A stretch of 64,000 bases of DNA, taken from assembly GCF_019343195.1 (NCBI RefSeq), contig NZ_RPHB01000001.1, forward strand, positions 682,001 through 746,000, given 5' to 3'. The DNA comes from Arthrospiribacter ruber. Its GTDB lineage: Bacteria; Bacteroidota; Bacteroidia; Cytophagales; Cyclobacteriaceae. The notes under the pieces are model-generated. The model made no database searches. It was not told the DNA's origin and saw only the letters and a list, made by a program, of their open reading frames with translations. Position numbers and translations under genes: made by a program. The stretch's first letter is position 1. Each line of letters starts with the position of its first letter. Below, piece by piece: positions 17,734 through 27,089 of this stretch.

Positions 17734-19185
17734 ATGAAATCTTTTAAAAATTGCTTAAGTTTTTTGCTTGTTTTCTTGGTATCATTCATGTTTCTATCTT
17801 GTCAAGATGAGGAAGAAAGCAGGCCTGACAGCCTTTCGGTTGTAGTCGCCAATGACTTCGAAACCTCTTTTGGTACAGAGGTGGATCTGGATGGCTCGAT
17901 GACCTCGGATGCCACAGGTGCCCCAATCAGTTATAGCTGGGAACCGGTCAGTTTTCCAGGATCACAGTTTGCCCCAAGTGTACTGGATGAATCCAACAGT
18001 CCAATTGCAAAATTTACCCCTATGGAAGTGGGTGAATTTGTGTTTAGGCTTACTGCTACTACTGAATTTGAAAGTCAATCGGCTACCATCAGGGTTTTGG
18101 TGGATGCAGAGATTGTTGAACTAAGAGGAGTAATTAACGGAGAGAACCTTACTCTAGGTCGTACCACGCCAGAGGGAATGCCAGATTACAGGGTGATGAA
18201 CGTGGTGTCCTTCCGTGAATCCCAAATCACCGTTTTGCCTGGAGTAGAGATAGAAATGACAGAAGGTTCAGGATTCAATGTCGAAGCCAACAGCTTTTTG
18301 AATATGGAAGGGACTGAAGAAGAACCGATCTTGGTATATGGGGCAGAAAATACGAAAGGCTTCTGGTCTTCGATCCGATGGGCTTCGGGAAGTTCCAACA
18401 ATAAAATGATCCATGTCCATTTAAGTGACGGTGGAAGAAACAGAAATAATGACAGGGGTATGATCACTTTTGCAAATAATGGTAGCCTTCATATGGAAGA
18501 TTGCAGACTTAGCAATTCGAGAAATGCAGCGTTGGAAATTGGAATCGTGACAAGTAGATCAGGTTTGGATATCACCCATCTTAACAATGATTATAAGGAC
18601 AATGAGAGAGCTGTTTTTGCTACTGCTGCAAATTTCCATTTCTTAGATGGAGGCTCTGATTATTCCGGAAATGAATTGAATTACATAGATTCCCAGCTTA
18701 AGCAAGGAACTGTTCCATCTGGAGATCAAGCTTGGCAAAAATTAAATGTGCCTTATCAGGCGGGAAGTATAGCAGTAGATGGAGTTTTGGTTATAGAGGC
18801 AGGAGCAGAAATTCATATGAATAACAATAGCGACATTAGGGTTGCCAATGGAACGCTACGTGTAGAAGGTAGTGAGGATGATCCTGTGATAATCCGTGCC
18901 ATTGACGAAGGAGCAAGAAAATGGAGGGGCATCTATATTACCTCCTCAGGAAACAACGCTATCAGTCACGCTGAACTCAGGGAGACTGGTTCTTCAGCTC
19001 TCACTTCAGGCGCATCCAGGGCCGCAGTATTTGTGAGAAATGGGAACCTATCCATTGACAACATATTATTTGCTGACGGTGATGGATATGCTTATGCCAC
19101 TTGGGGTGCTGCTCCTTTAATTGAGGTAGGGGAAAACATCAGAGTTGAAAATATGGCTTTGGGTGAAACCAATATGGAGGATTAA
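17734..19185 (+). CDS. Lipoprotein with Ig/PKD-like domain and right-handed beta-helix
   Basis: The ATG at 17734 is chosen because it begins a lipoprotein signal (MKSFKNC, then lipobox FLSC); the frame is open 24 codons further upstream without a signal. The mature protein of about 465 residues starts with a PKD/Ig-like domain (about 30-125; VDLDGSMTSDATG, FRLTATTEF) and continues as short repeats with the spacing of a parallel beta-helix (VEIEMTEGSGFNVEANSFLNM, then AEIHMNNNSDIRVANGTL in a second turn set). Such proteins are surface lipoproteins that may bind or cleave polysaccharide, but no catalytic signature is obvious. A strong terminator follows. Confidence 0.75.
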   Translation: MKSFKNCLSFLLVFLVSFMFLSCQDEEESRPDSLSVVVANDFETSFGTEVDLDGSMTSDATGAPISYSWEPVSFPGSQFAPSVLDESNSPIAKFTPMEVGEFVFRLTATTEFESQSATIRVLVDAEIVELRGVINGENLTLGRTTPEGMPDYRVMNVVSFRESQITVLPGVEIEMTEGSGFNVEANSFLNMEGTEEEPILVYGAENTKGFWSSIRWASGSSNNKMIHVHLSDGGRNRNNDRGMITFANNGSLHMEDCRLSNSRNAALEIGIVTSRSGLDITHLNNDYKDNERAVFATAANFHFLDGGSDYSGNELNYIDSQLKQGTVPSGDQAWQKLNVPYQAGSIAVDGVLVIEAGAEIHMNNNSDIRVANGTLRVEGSEDDPVIIRAIDEGARKWRGIYITSSGNNAISHAELRETGSSALTSGASRAAVFVRNGNLSIDNILFADGDGYAYATWGAAPLIEVGENIRVENMALGETNMED

Positions 19186-19289
19186 TAATATAGTTGTGTT
19201 CGGTTTTTGATCAAGGTTTAATACTTTAGACAATAAGCTCAGTTTAAATAGGTAAGTTCAAATAAGAGCTTCCTATCAGATATATAAAG

Positions 19290-19332
19290 GAGTTGGGAAA
19301 TGCGGCTTTGTCACATTTTCCCAACTCTTTTT
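19290..19332 (+). terminator. Intrinsic terminator after the beta-helix lipoprotein
   Basis: gagttgggaaatg pairs with cattttcccaactc (one bulged base) across an 11-base loop and is followed by a T-rich tract ending at 19332. It sits about 105 bases after the stop codon. Confidence 0.8.
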
Positions 19333-19399
19333 GGTTTTAGGCAATAAGGTGAAGTTTTAAACCGTCAACACCAACTCGGTATCTTATGATTATAGCTTC

Positions 19400-20263
19400 C
19401 TACTGAAATTTTCCCTGAAGATAAGACAGCGCCATAAGATATGCTTCTTTGGTAGCTTCCTCATCATGTCTGGGGTTAGAAGGGTTGGCAAATCCATGAA
19501 CAGCATCGAAGATCTTATATTCCAAATCCTTTCCTGCTTCCTCCATGGCTGATGCGAACTCCTCGATTACTTCCTTGGAGATGTTTTGCTCTGTAGCAAA
19601 AAGCCCCAAGACATCAGAATTCAGTTTTTTTAGTCTTTCTACTTCTCTTACCGGCATGCCATAGTAAATGATTGAACCTATGTTTTGTTCTCCCAATAAA
19701 AGAGCGGATTTCAAGGACCATGCTCCCCCAAAGCACCATCCTACATTCGCAATTTTTGCATCAGATCCTGCAAAGTCCCTTCCTGCCATCACTATATTTT
19801 CCAACCTGCTTTCTTCAGTTGACCTCATAAATCCACCGGCCTCCTGGGGATTGGAGGTGACTTTTCCGTCATACATGTCCAGTGCCAGGACATTGACCCT
19901 GCCCGCAAGATCATTGTAGAAACGGTCCGATTCTTCTTTGATATTGTCATTGAGCCCCCACCATTCTTGATAGACAAAGAGCCATTGATCACTTGGCTCC
20001 TTAGCCCTGATCAGGTAGCCTTGAGCATCTTTTCCGTCTTTAGCCGGAAAACTGACCATTTCACCTAATCCTTCAAAATCAAAAGAGATAGGTGACGGAT
20101 GAAATGCCACAAATTCCGGATCATCCAAAAATGCCATCATCTCTGAGGGCCCAGTATGGCAAATGGTAATATCATCACTTTTTTCAGCTTTTTCTGACCT
20201 GCTTAGCCACAAGGTCAATATGCCTGTAATTATCAGGCTCATGGAGATAAATAATTTGTGCAT
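19400..20263 (-). CDS. Dienelactone hydrolase family protein, membrane-anchored or secreted
   Basis: This 287-residue alpha/beta hydrolase has an N-terminal hydrophobic segment (about 3-20). The DLH signature is clear: a glutamate in FVYQEWWGL (E100), the nucleophile elbow VGWCFGGAW with Cys177, and the catalytic histidine in DAVHGFANP (H256). The acidic member of the triad is less clear: where most relatives have a G-x-x-D motif this protein has LFATEQ, so Glu225 may substitute or the acid may lie elsewhere. The family hydrolyses lactones and esters, including dienelactone; the natural substrate here is unknown. Single gene, divergent from the M14 peptidase. Confidence 0.85.
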   Translation of the reverse strand: MHKLFISMSLIITGILTLWLSRSEKAEKSDDITICHTGPSEMMAFLDDPEFVAFHPSPISFDFEGLGEMVSFPAKDGKDAQGYLIRAKEPSDQWLFVYQEWWGLNDNIKEESDRFYNDLAGRVNVLALDMYDGKVTSNPQEAGGFMRSTEESRLENIVMAGRDFAGSDAKIANVGWCFGGAWSLKSALLLGEQNIGSIIYYGMPVREVERLKKLNSDVLGLFATEQNISKEVIEEFASAMEEAGKDLEYKIFDAVHGFANPSNPRHDEEATKEAYLMALSYLQGKFQ

Positions 20264-20473
20264 AGGATTGAAGATTAAAATACTGAATTAAAACAGAAAG
20301 TAGGCATAGGTGTTCAACGCCTATTGAAATATACCTTATTTATTTTTCTGGTGGAAGGGGATTTGGGTGTATTGAAGATTCTTACCAATCAAACTGAATT
20401 CTTTCCGATTGCAAGGAGAATTTTGTTTGGTAACTGTCATGGGTGTATTTTAGAAAACATAAATTTAATTCAC

Positions 20474-23185
20474 ATGAGAAAACTTTACTTCTTATGGGTA
20501 CTTGTATGCTTTTTCTTATCAGCAAATGCAAAGGCCCAAAAAATCCCTACTCCCAAAGAGCATTTTGGATTTGATATAGGAGATGATTACCAATTGGCTA
20601 CGTATACTGCCACGGATGATTACTTCCGAAAAGTTGCCGAAAGTTCTGAAAGGGTCAAATTTGTAGAAATAGGTCCTACTGCTGAGGGCAGAAAAATGCC
20701 TATGATGATCATTACATCTCCCGAAAATCATAAGAACCTAGACAAATACAAAGAAATTTCCCAAAAACTGGGGAGGGCAGAAGTTTCTCCCGAAGAGGCA
20801 AAGTCTTTGGCTGCCGAAGGAAAAGCAGTTGTATGGATAGATGGTGGTCTGCACTCTACCGAAACGGTAGCCTCTCATCAATTGATCCCTACTTTGTATG
20901 CACTTGCAAGCAGTGAAGATCCGGAAATCCTCAGATTTTTGGATGACCTTATTATCCTTATGGTGCAGACCAATCCGGACGGACAAGAGATTGTCACAGA
21001 TTGGTACATGAGCCGGGAGGACGTGACCAAAAGAGACATGAGAACTCCTTACATGTATCATAAGTATGTGGGACATGACAATAACAGGGATTTTTTCATG
21101 AACAACATGGATGAATCAACCAACATTTCCCTTCAGCAATATGTAGAATGGTTGCCTCAGATCATTTTCAACCATCACCAGACTTCACCGGCAGGGACAG
21201 TGGTGGCCGGACCTCCTTACAGAGATCCCTTCAACCATGTTTTTGATCCTTTGATCATGACCAGTCTGGATGGGGTAGGAGCTGCCATGATCAATAGGTT
21301 GAACCTCGAAGGAAAGCCAGGCTATACAAGGCTTGGTGGTTCTGTTTTTTCCTCTTGGTGGAACGGCGGGCTAAGGACCACTCCTTATTTCCACAATATG
21401 ATAGGTATCCTTACAGAGACTACTGGAGGACCTACACCTTCTGAGATTCCTTTGGTGCCGGAAAGGTTGATTCCTACACATGCTACCCCTTATCCCATAG
21501 AACCGCAAAAATGGCATTTCAAGCAATCCATAGATTATTCGGTTTCGATGAACTGGGCCGTTTTGGATTTTGCCAGTAGAAATTCCGATGCACTTTTGCT
21601 TAATATCTACCAAATGGGCAAAAACAGTATTGATCGGGGAAACAAAGATCATTGGACTAAGTACCCCAAAAGGTCTGCTGCTGTTCAAAGGGCTTTTGAC
21701 GAGGCAAAGGAAAACAAAGGATCAGATGATCCCGAAATGGCATTTTATGGTTTTAGAAGTGGTTTACCAGTTGAATATTTCGAAAAGGTATTTGAAGATC
21801 CTGAACTCAGAGATCCAAGAGGCTTTATTGTATCTGCTGATCAGGCAGATTTTCAGACTGCCATAAGGTTTGCCAATGCCCTGATAAAATCAGGTATTCA
21901 AGTGCATAGAGCGTCTGAAAACTTTACGGTAAATGGAAAAAATTATCCTAAAGGTTCTTTGGTATTCAAATCAGCCCAGGCTTTCAGGCCTCATCTTTTG
22001 GATATGTTTGAGCCTCAGGACCACCCCAACGACTTTGAATTTCCGGGTGGCCCTCCAAAAAGGCCTTATGATGCTGCAGGTTGGACTTTAGCTTTCCAGA
22101 TGGGGGTAGAGTTTGACAGGATATTGGATGATTTTGACGGACCATTCGAAGCTTTGCCTTACGGACAAGTGCTTGATTTCACCCCTGAAACTGTTCCTAG
22201 CGGATCAGGGGTATTGATAGATGTACGTGGCAACAACTCCTTTATTGCGGTGAATGAGTTACTGAAAGCCGGAGCGAGTGTGTCAAGAACCACATCCGAA
22301 ACAGCCGGTTTTCCAGCAGGAAGCTTTTTCGTTTCAGGAAATAAATCGACCCTGGAAAAAGTTGCAAAAGACTTTGGTGTAAAGATGAAAGCTTCTTCAA
22401 AACCCTCATCAACAGTAAGCATTAAGCCGGCTCGAGTAGCTCTTTTTGATCATTATGGTGGATCTATGCCTTCAGGATGGGTGAGATGGATGCTGGAGCA
22501 ATATAAGTTTCCATTCCAGGTGATTTATCCCAAAGATATAGATGCAGGAAACCTCAATGCGAAGTATGATGTGATATTATTTATTGGGCCTGGAGCACCA
22601 GGTACCGTAAGGAGCTGGGGTGGAATGCCTAAAGAAGAAGATATTCCTCAAGAGTACCATAAATTGCTTGGCAGCTTAACCAAAGAAAAATCAGTTCCAG
22701 CGCTTAAAATGTTTATGGAAGCCGGTGGCAATGTAGTCGCTGTTGGAGCGAGTACATCCCTTGCATTTGATTTGGGGCTTCCGGTAAGCAATGCCTTGGT
22801 AGAAAAAATGCCAGATGGTAGAGAAAGGCCACTTGGAGGAGATAAATATTATATTCCGGGCAGTATCCTTAAAGCCACTTTAGCGGCAGAGCATTCAGCA
22901 AATTGGGGTATGGGAGAAAGCGCAAACATGGTCTTTAACAATTCTCCTGTTTTTAACCTGGCCCCTGATGCCATGATGAACGGAGTAAAGCCTTTGGCTT
23001 GGTTTGGTACAGAATCACCTTTGGTGTCCGGTTGGGCTTGGGGTGAGTCTTATCTCAGAAATGGAGTTGTCGCCTTTGAAGCACCAATAGGGAAAGGTAA
23101 ATTATATGCCTTTGGACCTGAAATTACATTCAGGGCTCAGGCCCACAACACTTTTAAGTTGTTGTTCAATCAGTTATATAAATAA
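20474..23185 (+). CDS. M14 family zinc carboxypeptidase, secreted
   Basis: The ATG at 20474 gives a proper signal peptide (MRKLYFLWVL, ending NAKAQ); the frame is open 50 codons upstream but without a signal. The mature protein has about 880 residues. Carboxypeptidase-A-type landmarks are visible: zinc ligands H127 and E130 (GGLHSTE), substrate-binding Asn-Arg around 204-205 (HDNNRDF), a third zinc histidine at 234/235 (FNHHQTS) and the general base Glu315 (LTETTGG). The remaining 550 residues include a Rossmann/GATase-like domain (about 665-790) typical of the large Bacteroidota M14 proteins. It probably degrades peptides in the periplasm or outside the cell. It is followed by its own terminator. 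Confidence 0.9.
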   Translation: MRKLYFLWVLVCFFLSANAKAQKIPTPKEHFGFDIGDDYQLATYTATDDYFRKVAESSERVKFVEIGPTAEGRKMPMMIITSPENHKNLDKYKEISQKLGRAEVSPEEAKSLAAEGKAVVWIDGGLHSTETVASHQLIPTLYALASSEDPEILRFLDDLIILMVQTNPDGQEIVTDWYMSREDVTKRDMRTPYMYHKYVGHDNNRDFFMNNMDESTNISLQQYVEWLPQIIFNHHQTSPAGTVVAGPPYRDPFNHVFDPLIMTSLDGVGAAMINRLNLEGKPGYTRLGGSVFSSWWNGGLRTTPYFHNMIGILTETTGGPTPSEIPLVPERLIPTHATPYPIEPQKWHFKQSIDYSVSMNWAVLDFASRNSDALLLNIYQMGKNSIDRGNKDHWTKYPKRSAAVQRAFDEAKENKGSDDPEMAFYGFRSGLPVEYFEKVFEDPELRDPRGFIVSADQADFQTAIRFANALIKSGIQVHRASENFTVNGKNYPKGSLVFKSAQAFRPHLLDMFEPQDHPNDFEFPGGPPKRPYDAAGWTLAFQMGVEFDRILDDFDGPFEALPYGQVLDFTPETVPSGSGVLIDVRGNNSFIAVNELLKAGASVSRTTSETAGFPAGSFFVSGNKSTLEKVAKDFGVKMKASSKPSSTVSIKPARVALFDHYGGSMPSGWVRWMLEQYKFPFQVIYPKDIDAGNLNAKYDVILFIGPGAPGTVRSWGGMPKEEDIPQEYHKLLGSLTKEKSVPALKMFMEAGGNVVAVGASTSLAFDLGLPVSNALVEKMPDGRERPLGGDKYYIPGSILKATLAAEHSANWGMGESANMVFNNSPVFNLAPDAMMNGVKPLAWFGTESPLVSGWAWGESYLRNGVVAFEAPIGKGKLYAFGPEITFRAQAHNTFKLLFNQLYK

Positions 23186-23209
23186 GTTTGGTTTAATTCT
23201 ACAGTAAAT

Positions 23210-23233
23210 GGGGCGGTTTTTTACCGCCCTTTT
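23210..23233 (+). terminator. Intrinsic terminator after the M14 peptidase
   Basis: gggcggt and accgccc form a 7-bp GC-rich stem with a 5-base T loop, followed by ttttt. Confidence 0.85.
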
Positions 23234-23323
23234 TCTTTTAGAAAAATTCCACGAATTGTGATCAAAAACGAATCTAATTCCTTAATAATGATTATTTTAA
23301 AATCTTAAATTAACCAATTTGCT

Positions 23324-24769
23324 ATGATAAAGAGATTCAAGGATTACCAAGCTTTTGGATACTTGTTGCTTTTGACCTTATTGTGGTCTTGTGGGCCACA
23401 GGTTGAAATTGAAGTAGAGGACAATATTGAGGCATCTACACATCCACTTTGGGAATATGTTTTGGCGGATGATCCCGATTTCAGCTATGAACTTGTCCAT
23501 ACTTCTGATGAAGGGGAATATGATTTTGCGGTAGTGAAAATGGTGTCCCAAAATTGGTTGAGCCCGGATATAGTAGATAAGACTGAATGGTGGCATTGGG
23601 TTTCCATGGTGATCCCAAAAGATACGCCACATACTACTGGAATGATGTGGATAGGTGGTGGCAGTCAAAACACCAAAATGCCTGAAAAACCGGATCAGTT
23701 GATTCTGGAAGCGGCAATGAAAACCAACTCCGTAGTGGCGACAGTGCATAATGTTCCCTTTCAGCCTTTGGTCTTTGCCAACGATACTTTTGGAGAAAGG
23801 TACGAAGATGCTATCATTGCTTACGGATGGAGAAAATTTTTGGAAGGTGGGGCAAAGGATGAAGATGCCATTTGGCTTGCCAGATTGCCCATGACCAGAG
23901 CTGTTAAGCTTGCCATGGATGTAGTCACTGGTGTGGCCTCTTCTGAATATGATAAGGATGTTGAAAATTATATGGTTGCAGGTGCTTCAAAAAGAGGCTG
24001 GACAACTTGGACCATTGCTGCGGTAGATGATAGGGTAGTGGCTATGGCACCTGTAGTAATTGACTTACTAAATGTGGAGGAATCATTTAAACATCATTGG
24101 AAAAATTACGGCTATTGGGCACCAGCTGTGGGCGATTATGTCCGTGAAGAAATTATGGAATGGCAGGGAAGCGAGGAATACAAAAGACTCAACGAGATTG
24201 TGGAACCGTATTCTTTTTTGGAGGAGTATAAAGATATTCCCAAGCTTATTATCAATGCCGCGGGAGATGAGTTTTTTCAGCCTGATAGCTGGAAATTTTA
24301 CTGGGACGACCTCAAAGGTGAAAAGCATATTCAATATGTGCCCAACCATGGCCATGACTTATCAAAGTCCGATGCTTTACCTAACCTGATATCTTTTTAT
24401 GCTTCCATTCTCCATGAAACTCCAAGACCCAAATACGACTGGAAAATAGAGGGAGATAAGATAATTGTCAATACTGATCCTAACCAAAAGCCTGCCTCAA
24501 TTAAGCTTTGGCAGGCAACTAATCCCAATGAAAGGAATTTTATGATCGACAGGTTTGGCCCTAAATGGACTTCTTCGGAAATTATCCTGAATGAAAGTGG
24601 GAAATATGAGGTGGAAATGATAGCACCTGAAAATGGCTATACAGCTTTTTTTGTAGAAATCACTTACCCTGGGGAAGCACCGGTGAAAGTTACTACCGGT
24701 GTGGATGTATTGCCAAGGTCTTATCCCTTTGAAGATTACGTTTCGGAAAGTCCTAGGGGAAGCAGGTAA
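23324..24769 (+). CDS. PhoPQ-activated pathogenicity-related (PqaA-like) lipoprotein
   Basis: This 481-residue protein has a lipoprotein signal (lipobox LLWSC, cysteine at 23). The mature sequence matches the PhoPQ-activated pathogenicity-related family: an early WEYV segment, the WWHW motif, VAGASKRGWTTW as the probable alpha/beta-hydrolase nucleophile elbow (Ser in GAS), and a late FYWDDLKGEKHIQYVPNHGH segment with the candidate catalytic histidine. The family was named from Salmonella PqaA; its substrate is not established. Here it is lipid-anchored and sits among other envelope enzymes. It ends at a bidirectional terminator shared with the OmpA gene. Confidence 0.85.
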   Translation: MIKRFKDYQAFGYLLLLTLLWSCGPQVEIEVEDNIEASTHPLWEYVLADDPDFSYELVHTSDEGEYDFAVVKMVSQNWLSPDIVDKTEWWHWVSMVIPKDTPHTTGMMWIGGGSQNTKMPEKPDQLILEAAMKTNSVVATVHNVPFQPLVFANDTFGERYEDAIIAYGWRKFLEGGAKDEDAIWLARLPMTRAVKLAMDVVTGVASSEYDKDVENYMVAGASKRGWTTWTIAAVDDRVVAMAPVVIDLLNVEESFKHHWKNYGYWAPAVGDYVREEIMEWQGSEEYKRLNEIVEPYSFLEEYKDIPKLIINAAGDEFFQPDSWKFYWDDLKGEKHIQYVPNHGHDLSKSDALPNLISFYASILHETPRPKYDWKIEGDKIIVNTDPNQKPASIKLWQATNPNERNFMIDRFGPKWTSSEIILNESGKYEVEMIAPENGYTAFFVEITYPGEAPVKVTTGVDVLPRSYPFEDYVSESPRGSR

Positions 24770-24772
24770 AAA

Positions 24773-24805
24773 AAATGCCTCTCCTGAGAGTAGGGAGAGG
24801 CATTT
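24773..24805. terminator. Bidirectional terminator between convergent genes
   Basis: aaatgcctctcc and ggagaggcattt form a perfect 12-bp stem with a 9-base loop, placed between the PqaA-like gene (plus) and the OmpA-like gene (minus). Confidence 0.85.
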
Positions 24806-24839
24806 AAGTATTAAAAAATCAATCAGCAAAACCGAATAT

Positions 24840-25685
24840 TTATTCGATCATGGCAAAAAACTTATCCAAATCCGGTATAATAACAATTCTGGTTCTTCTG
24901 TTTTTGGCCATGTTTTCAGGGCTGTCATTGTCTACTACCGGAATATAGCTGGATCTTCCCGCAGCAATCAATTTTTCAGGTGCTACGTCATATTTGTTTT
25001 GAAGCATCCTCACAATGGATGTTGCTCTTTTGACACTCAGGTCCCAGTTGTCCTGAAGTACACCTGTATTGATGCTTCTTGGGTCTGTGTGTCCTTCTAT
25101 CATTACTTCTACAGATGGCTCTGCGTTGATGAGTTCTGCAAGTCTTCCAAGAAGACCATCCGCATTTTGGTTGACCCTGTAGCTTCCGGTATTAAAAAGC
25201 AACCTATCAGAAACCGTAATCATTACCACAGTTTTGTCAATGTCAATCTGAATGTCGTCTTCCTGCTCCAAAGAGCCATCTGAGATCGACTTTTTGAGAT
25301 TGTGAGAAACAGCCAGGTTTACAGAGTCTTCCATGGTTCTTGCATTGGCAAGTTTTTCAGGGTCTACGTTAGCCAAAGTTGCCTTAAGTTTTTCCCTTGT
25401 GTTGTTGGACATTGGAGCCTTACCTGAAAGGTCAAACTTAGAATCGTTCTCATCTTTTAGGGAATTAATTCTGGCATTGTATTCAGCTACCCTAGCCTCA
25501 ATTCTCCCTACCTTGTCCTCAAGGATTTTTTTCTCAGCTTCTACTGCTTCTTTTTCACTCCTTGTCTCAGCCAAAGTAGCCTCCGTTTTAAACAAATCAT
25601 TTTGCAGCTCAGTGTATTTCTTTTTAGAAACACAGGATACAGTCAAAGTGGCTGCTGCGATAGAAAATAAGAGTATTTTTTTCAT
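24840..25685 (-). CDS. OmpA family lipoprotein with coiled coil
   Basis: This 281-residue protein has a lipoprotein signal (lipobox LTVSC, cysteine at 18). Residues about 20-80 form a heptad-rich coiled coil (LQNDLFKTEATLAETRSEKE). The C-terminal half (about 150-270) is an OmpA/MotB peptidoglycan-binding domain with VMIEGHTDPR, NWDLSVKRA and KNRRTRIVI, including the Asp and Arg that bind diaminopimelate. The protein likely links the outer membrane to peptidoglycan. It is a single gene, divergent from the aldose epimerase. Confidence 0.9.
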   Translation of the reverse strand: MKKILLFSIAAATLTVSCVSKKKYTELQNDLFKTEATLAETRSEKEAVEAEKKILEDKVGRIEARVAEYNARINSLKDENDSKFDLSGKAPMSNNTREKLKATLANVDPEKLANARTMEDSVNLAVSHNLKKSISDGSLEQEDDIQIDIDKTVVMITVSDRLLFNTGSYRVNQNADGLLGRLAELINAEPSVEVMIEGHTDPRSINTGVLQDNWDLSVKRATSIVRMLQNKYDVAPEKLIAAGRSSYIPVVDNDSPENMAKNRRTRIVIIPDLDKFFAMIE

Positions 25686-25814
25686 AAGTTGGTTAATTTT
25701 TGAAACCGCTAGGCCAAAAATGAAGCCACTGGAAATCTGAATGTGTGTTTGTTCCTAAAAATGGGAGCCTTTCCGATAATTTAGTTGTATTTTACCTAAA
25801 AAATTACACCCAAA

Positions 25815-26957
25815 ATGAAGAAGCCAACCCCATTTTTACCCTTTTTCCTTCTCCTATTCATAATAGCCTGTCAATCAAAGCATGAGAATAAGGATATGGA
25901 AAATATCTCTTTCGATATCCATGTCAAAAAGGTACAAATGGGTGAAAATGAAGCGATGACTTATGTATTGAAAAACAGCAAAGGAATGGAGGTAGAGCTC
26001 ACAGATTTTGGAGCAACGCTGACCAAAATTTCCGTGCCAGATGCAGAAGGGAATATTGGGAACGTTATGCTGACTTATAATGCTGTAGAAGATTTTTATG
26101 AGGACAGGTATTTTTTTGGGGCTTTGGCGGGTAGATATGCCAATAGGATTGCCAAGGGCAGATTTAAGCTTGGCGGGAAAGAATATCAATTGACAACCAA
26201 TAATGGAGAAAACCATCTTCATGGAGGTGCGAAGGGATTTAACAGGCAATTTTGGAGCAGTGAAGTGATCGATGGATTGGAAAATGAGATCGGGGTTAGA
26301 ATGCGGTACGTAAGTGAGGATGGGGAAGAGGGATATCCAGGTAATCTGGTAACAACCGTAGATTTTATTCTGGAAAAAGACAACAGGTTAAGAATCTCTA
26401 TGAAAGCCGAAACGGATCAGAGTACTATAGTCAACCTGACTCATCATGGTTATTTTAACCTAAGTAATATGACTGAGGATGTTTTGGATCACGAAGTCAA
26501 GATGTTTGCAGAACACTATACACCAGTAGGTGAGGGCTTGATTCCAACTGGAGAGATCAAATCCGTAAAAGGCACTCCATATGACTTTACCGACTACAAA
26601 AAGATAGGAAAAGATATAGCTGATACAGGAGCAGGTTACGACCAAAATTTTGTGGTTTCAAAAACTCATGATAGTCAGCTTCGTAAGATGGCGGAAGTAT
26701 TTCATAAAGGCACAGGCAGGTTGATGACAGTATACTCCAATAAACCCGGTGTGCAATTTTACACTGGGAATTTTCTGGATGGTAAGCAAACTACAGATGG
26801 GGTGACCTACACCAAGCACTTTGGATTTTGCCTGGAACCTCAGTTTTTTCCAAATTCTCCCAATGTCCCCGACTTTCCTTCTCCAAGACTTGATCCCGGA
26901 GATATCTACAGTCATGAAATTATCTATGAATTTGATATCCTGAAAAATAGGTCTTAA
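25815..26957 (+). CDS. galM: Aldose 1-epimerase (mutarotase), lipoprotein
   Basis: This 380-residue GalM-type enzyme interconverts alpha and beta anomers of hexoses. Landmarks are GRYANRI, NHLHGG (H134/H136 region), the catalytic histidine in THHGYFNL (H210/H211) and the catalytic glutamate in CLEPQFFPN near residue 343. Unusually for a textbook GalM it carries a lipoprotein signal (lipobox FIIAC, Cys19), so it should work in the periplasm or at the cell surface, as is frequent in Bacteroidota sugar-degraders. No sugar-utilisation genes flank it directly. Confidence 0.9.
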   Translation: MKKPTPFLPFFLLLFIIACQSKHENKDMENISFDIHVKKVQMGENEAMTYVLKNSKGMEVELTDFGATLTKISVPDAEGNIGNVMLTYNAVEDFYEDRYFFGALAGRYANRIAKGRFKLGGKEYQLTTNNGENHLHGGAKGFNRQFWSSEVIDGLENEIGVRMRYVSEDGEEGYPGNLVTTVDFILEKDNRLRISMKAETDQSTIVNLTHHGYFNLSNMTEDVLDHEVKMFAEHYTPVGEGLIPTGEIKSVKGTPYDFTDYKKIGKDIADTGAGYDQNFVVSKTHDSQLRKMAEVFHKGTGRLMTVYSNKPGVQFYTGNFLDGKQTTDGVTYTKHFGFCLEPQFFPNSPNVPDFPSPRLDPGDIYSHEIIYEFDILKNRS

Positions 26958-27089
26958 AATATTTTTCATCAAGCCTGATTTTTGAAAGAATTTGGCATTC
27001 CTTTCGCTATGGCGATTTCATATTTAAACCAACACATGAAAATACAACCAACACAAAAGCAAATGACCTCAGGAAGGTCATTTCTTGCA

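Noticed and set aside
24699-25283. 194-codon plus-strand frame
   Set aside because: Runs antisense through the OmpA-like gene and across the bidirectional terminator; Cys- and Tyr-rich, random-looking product.
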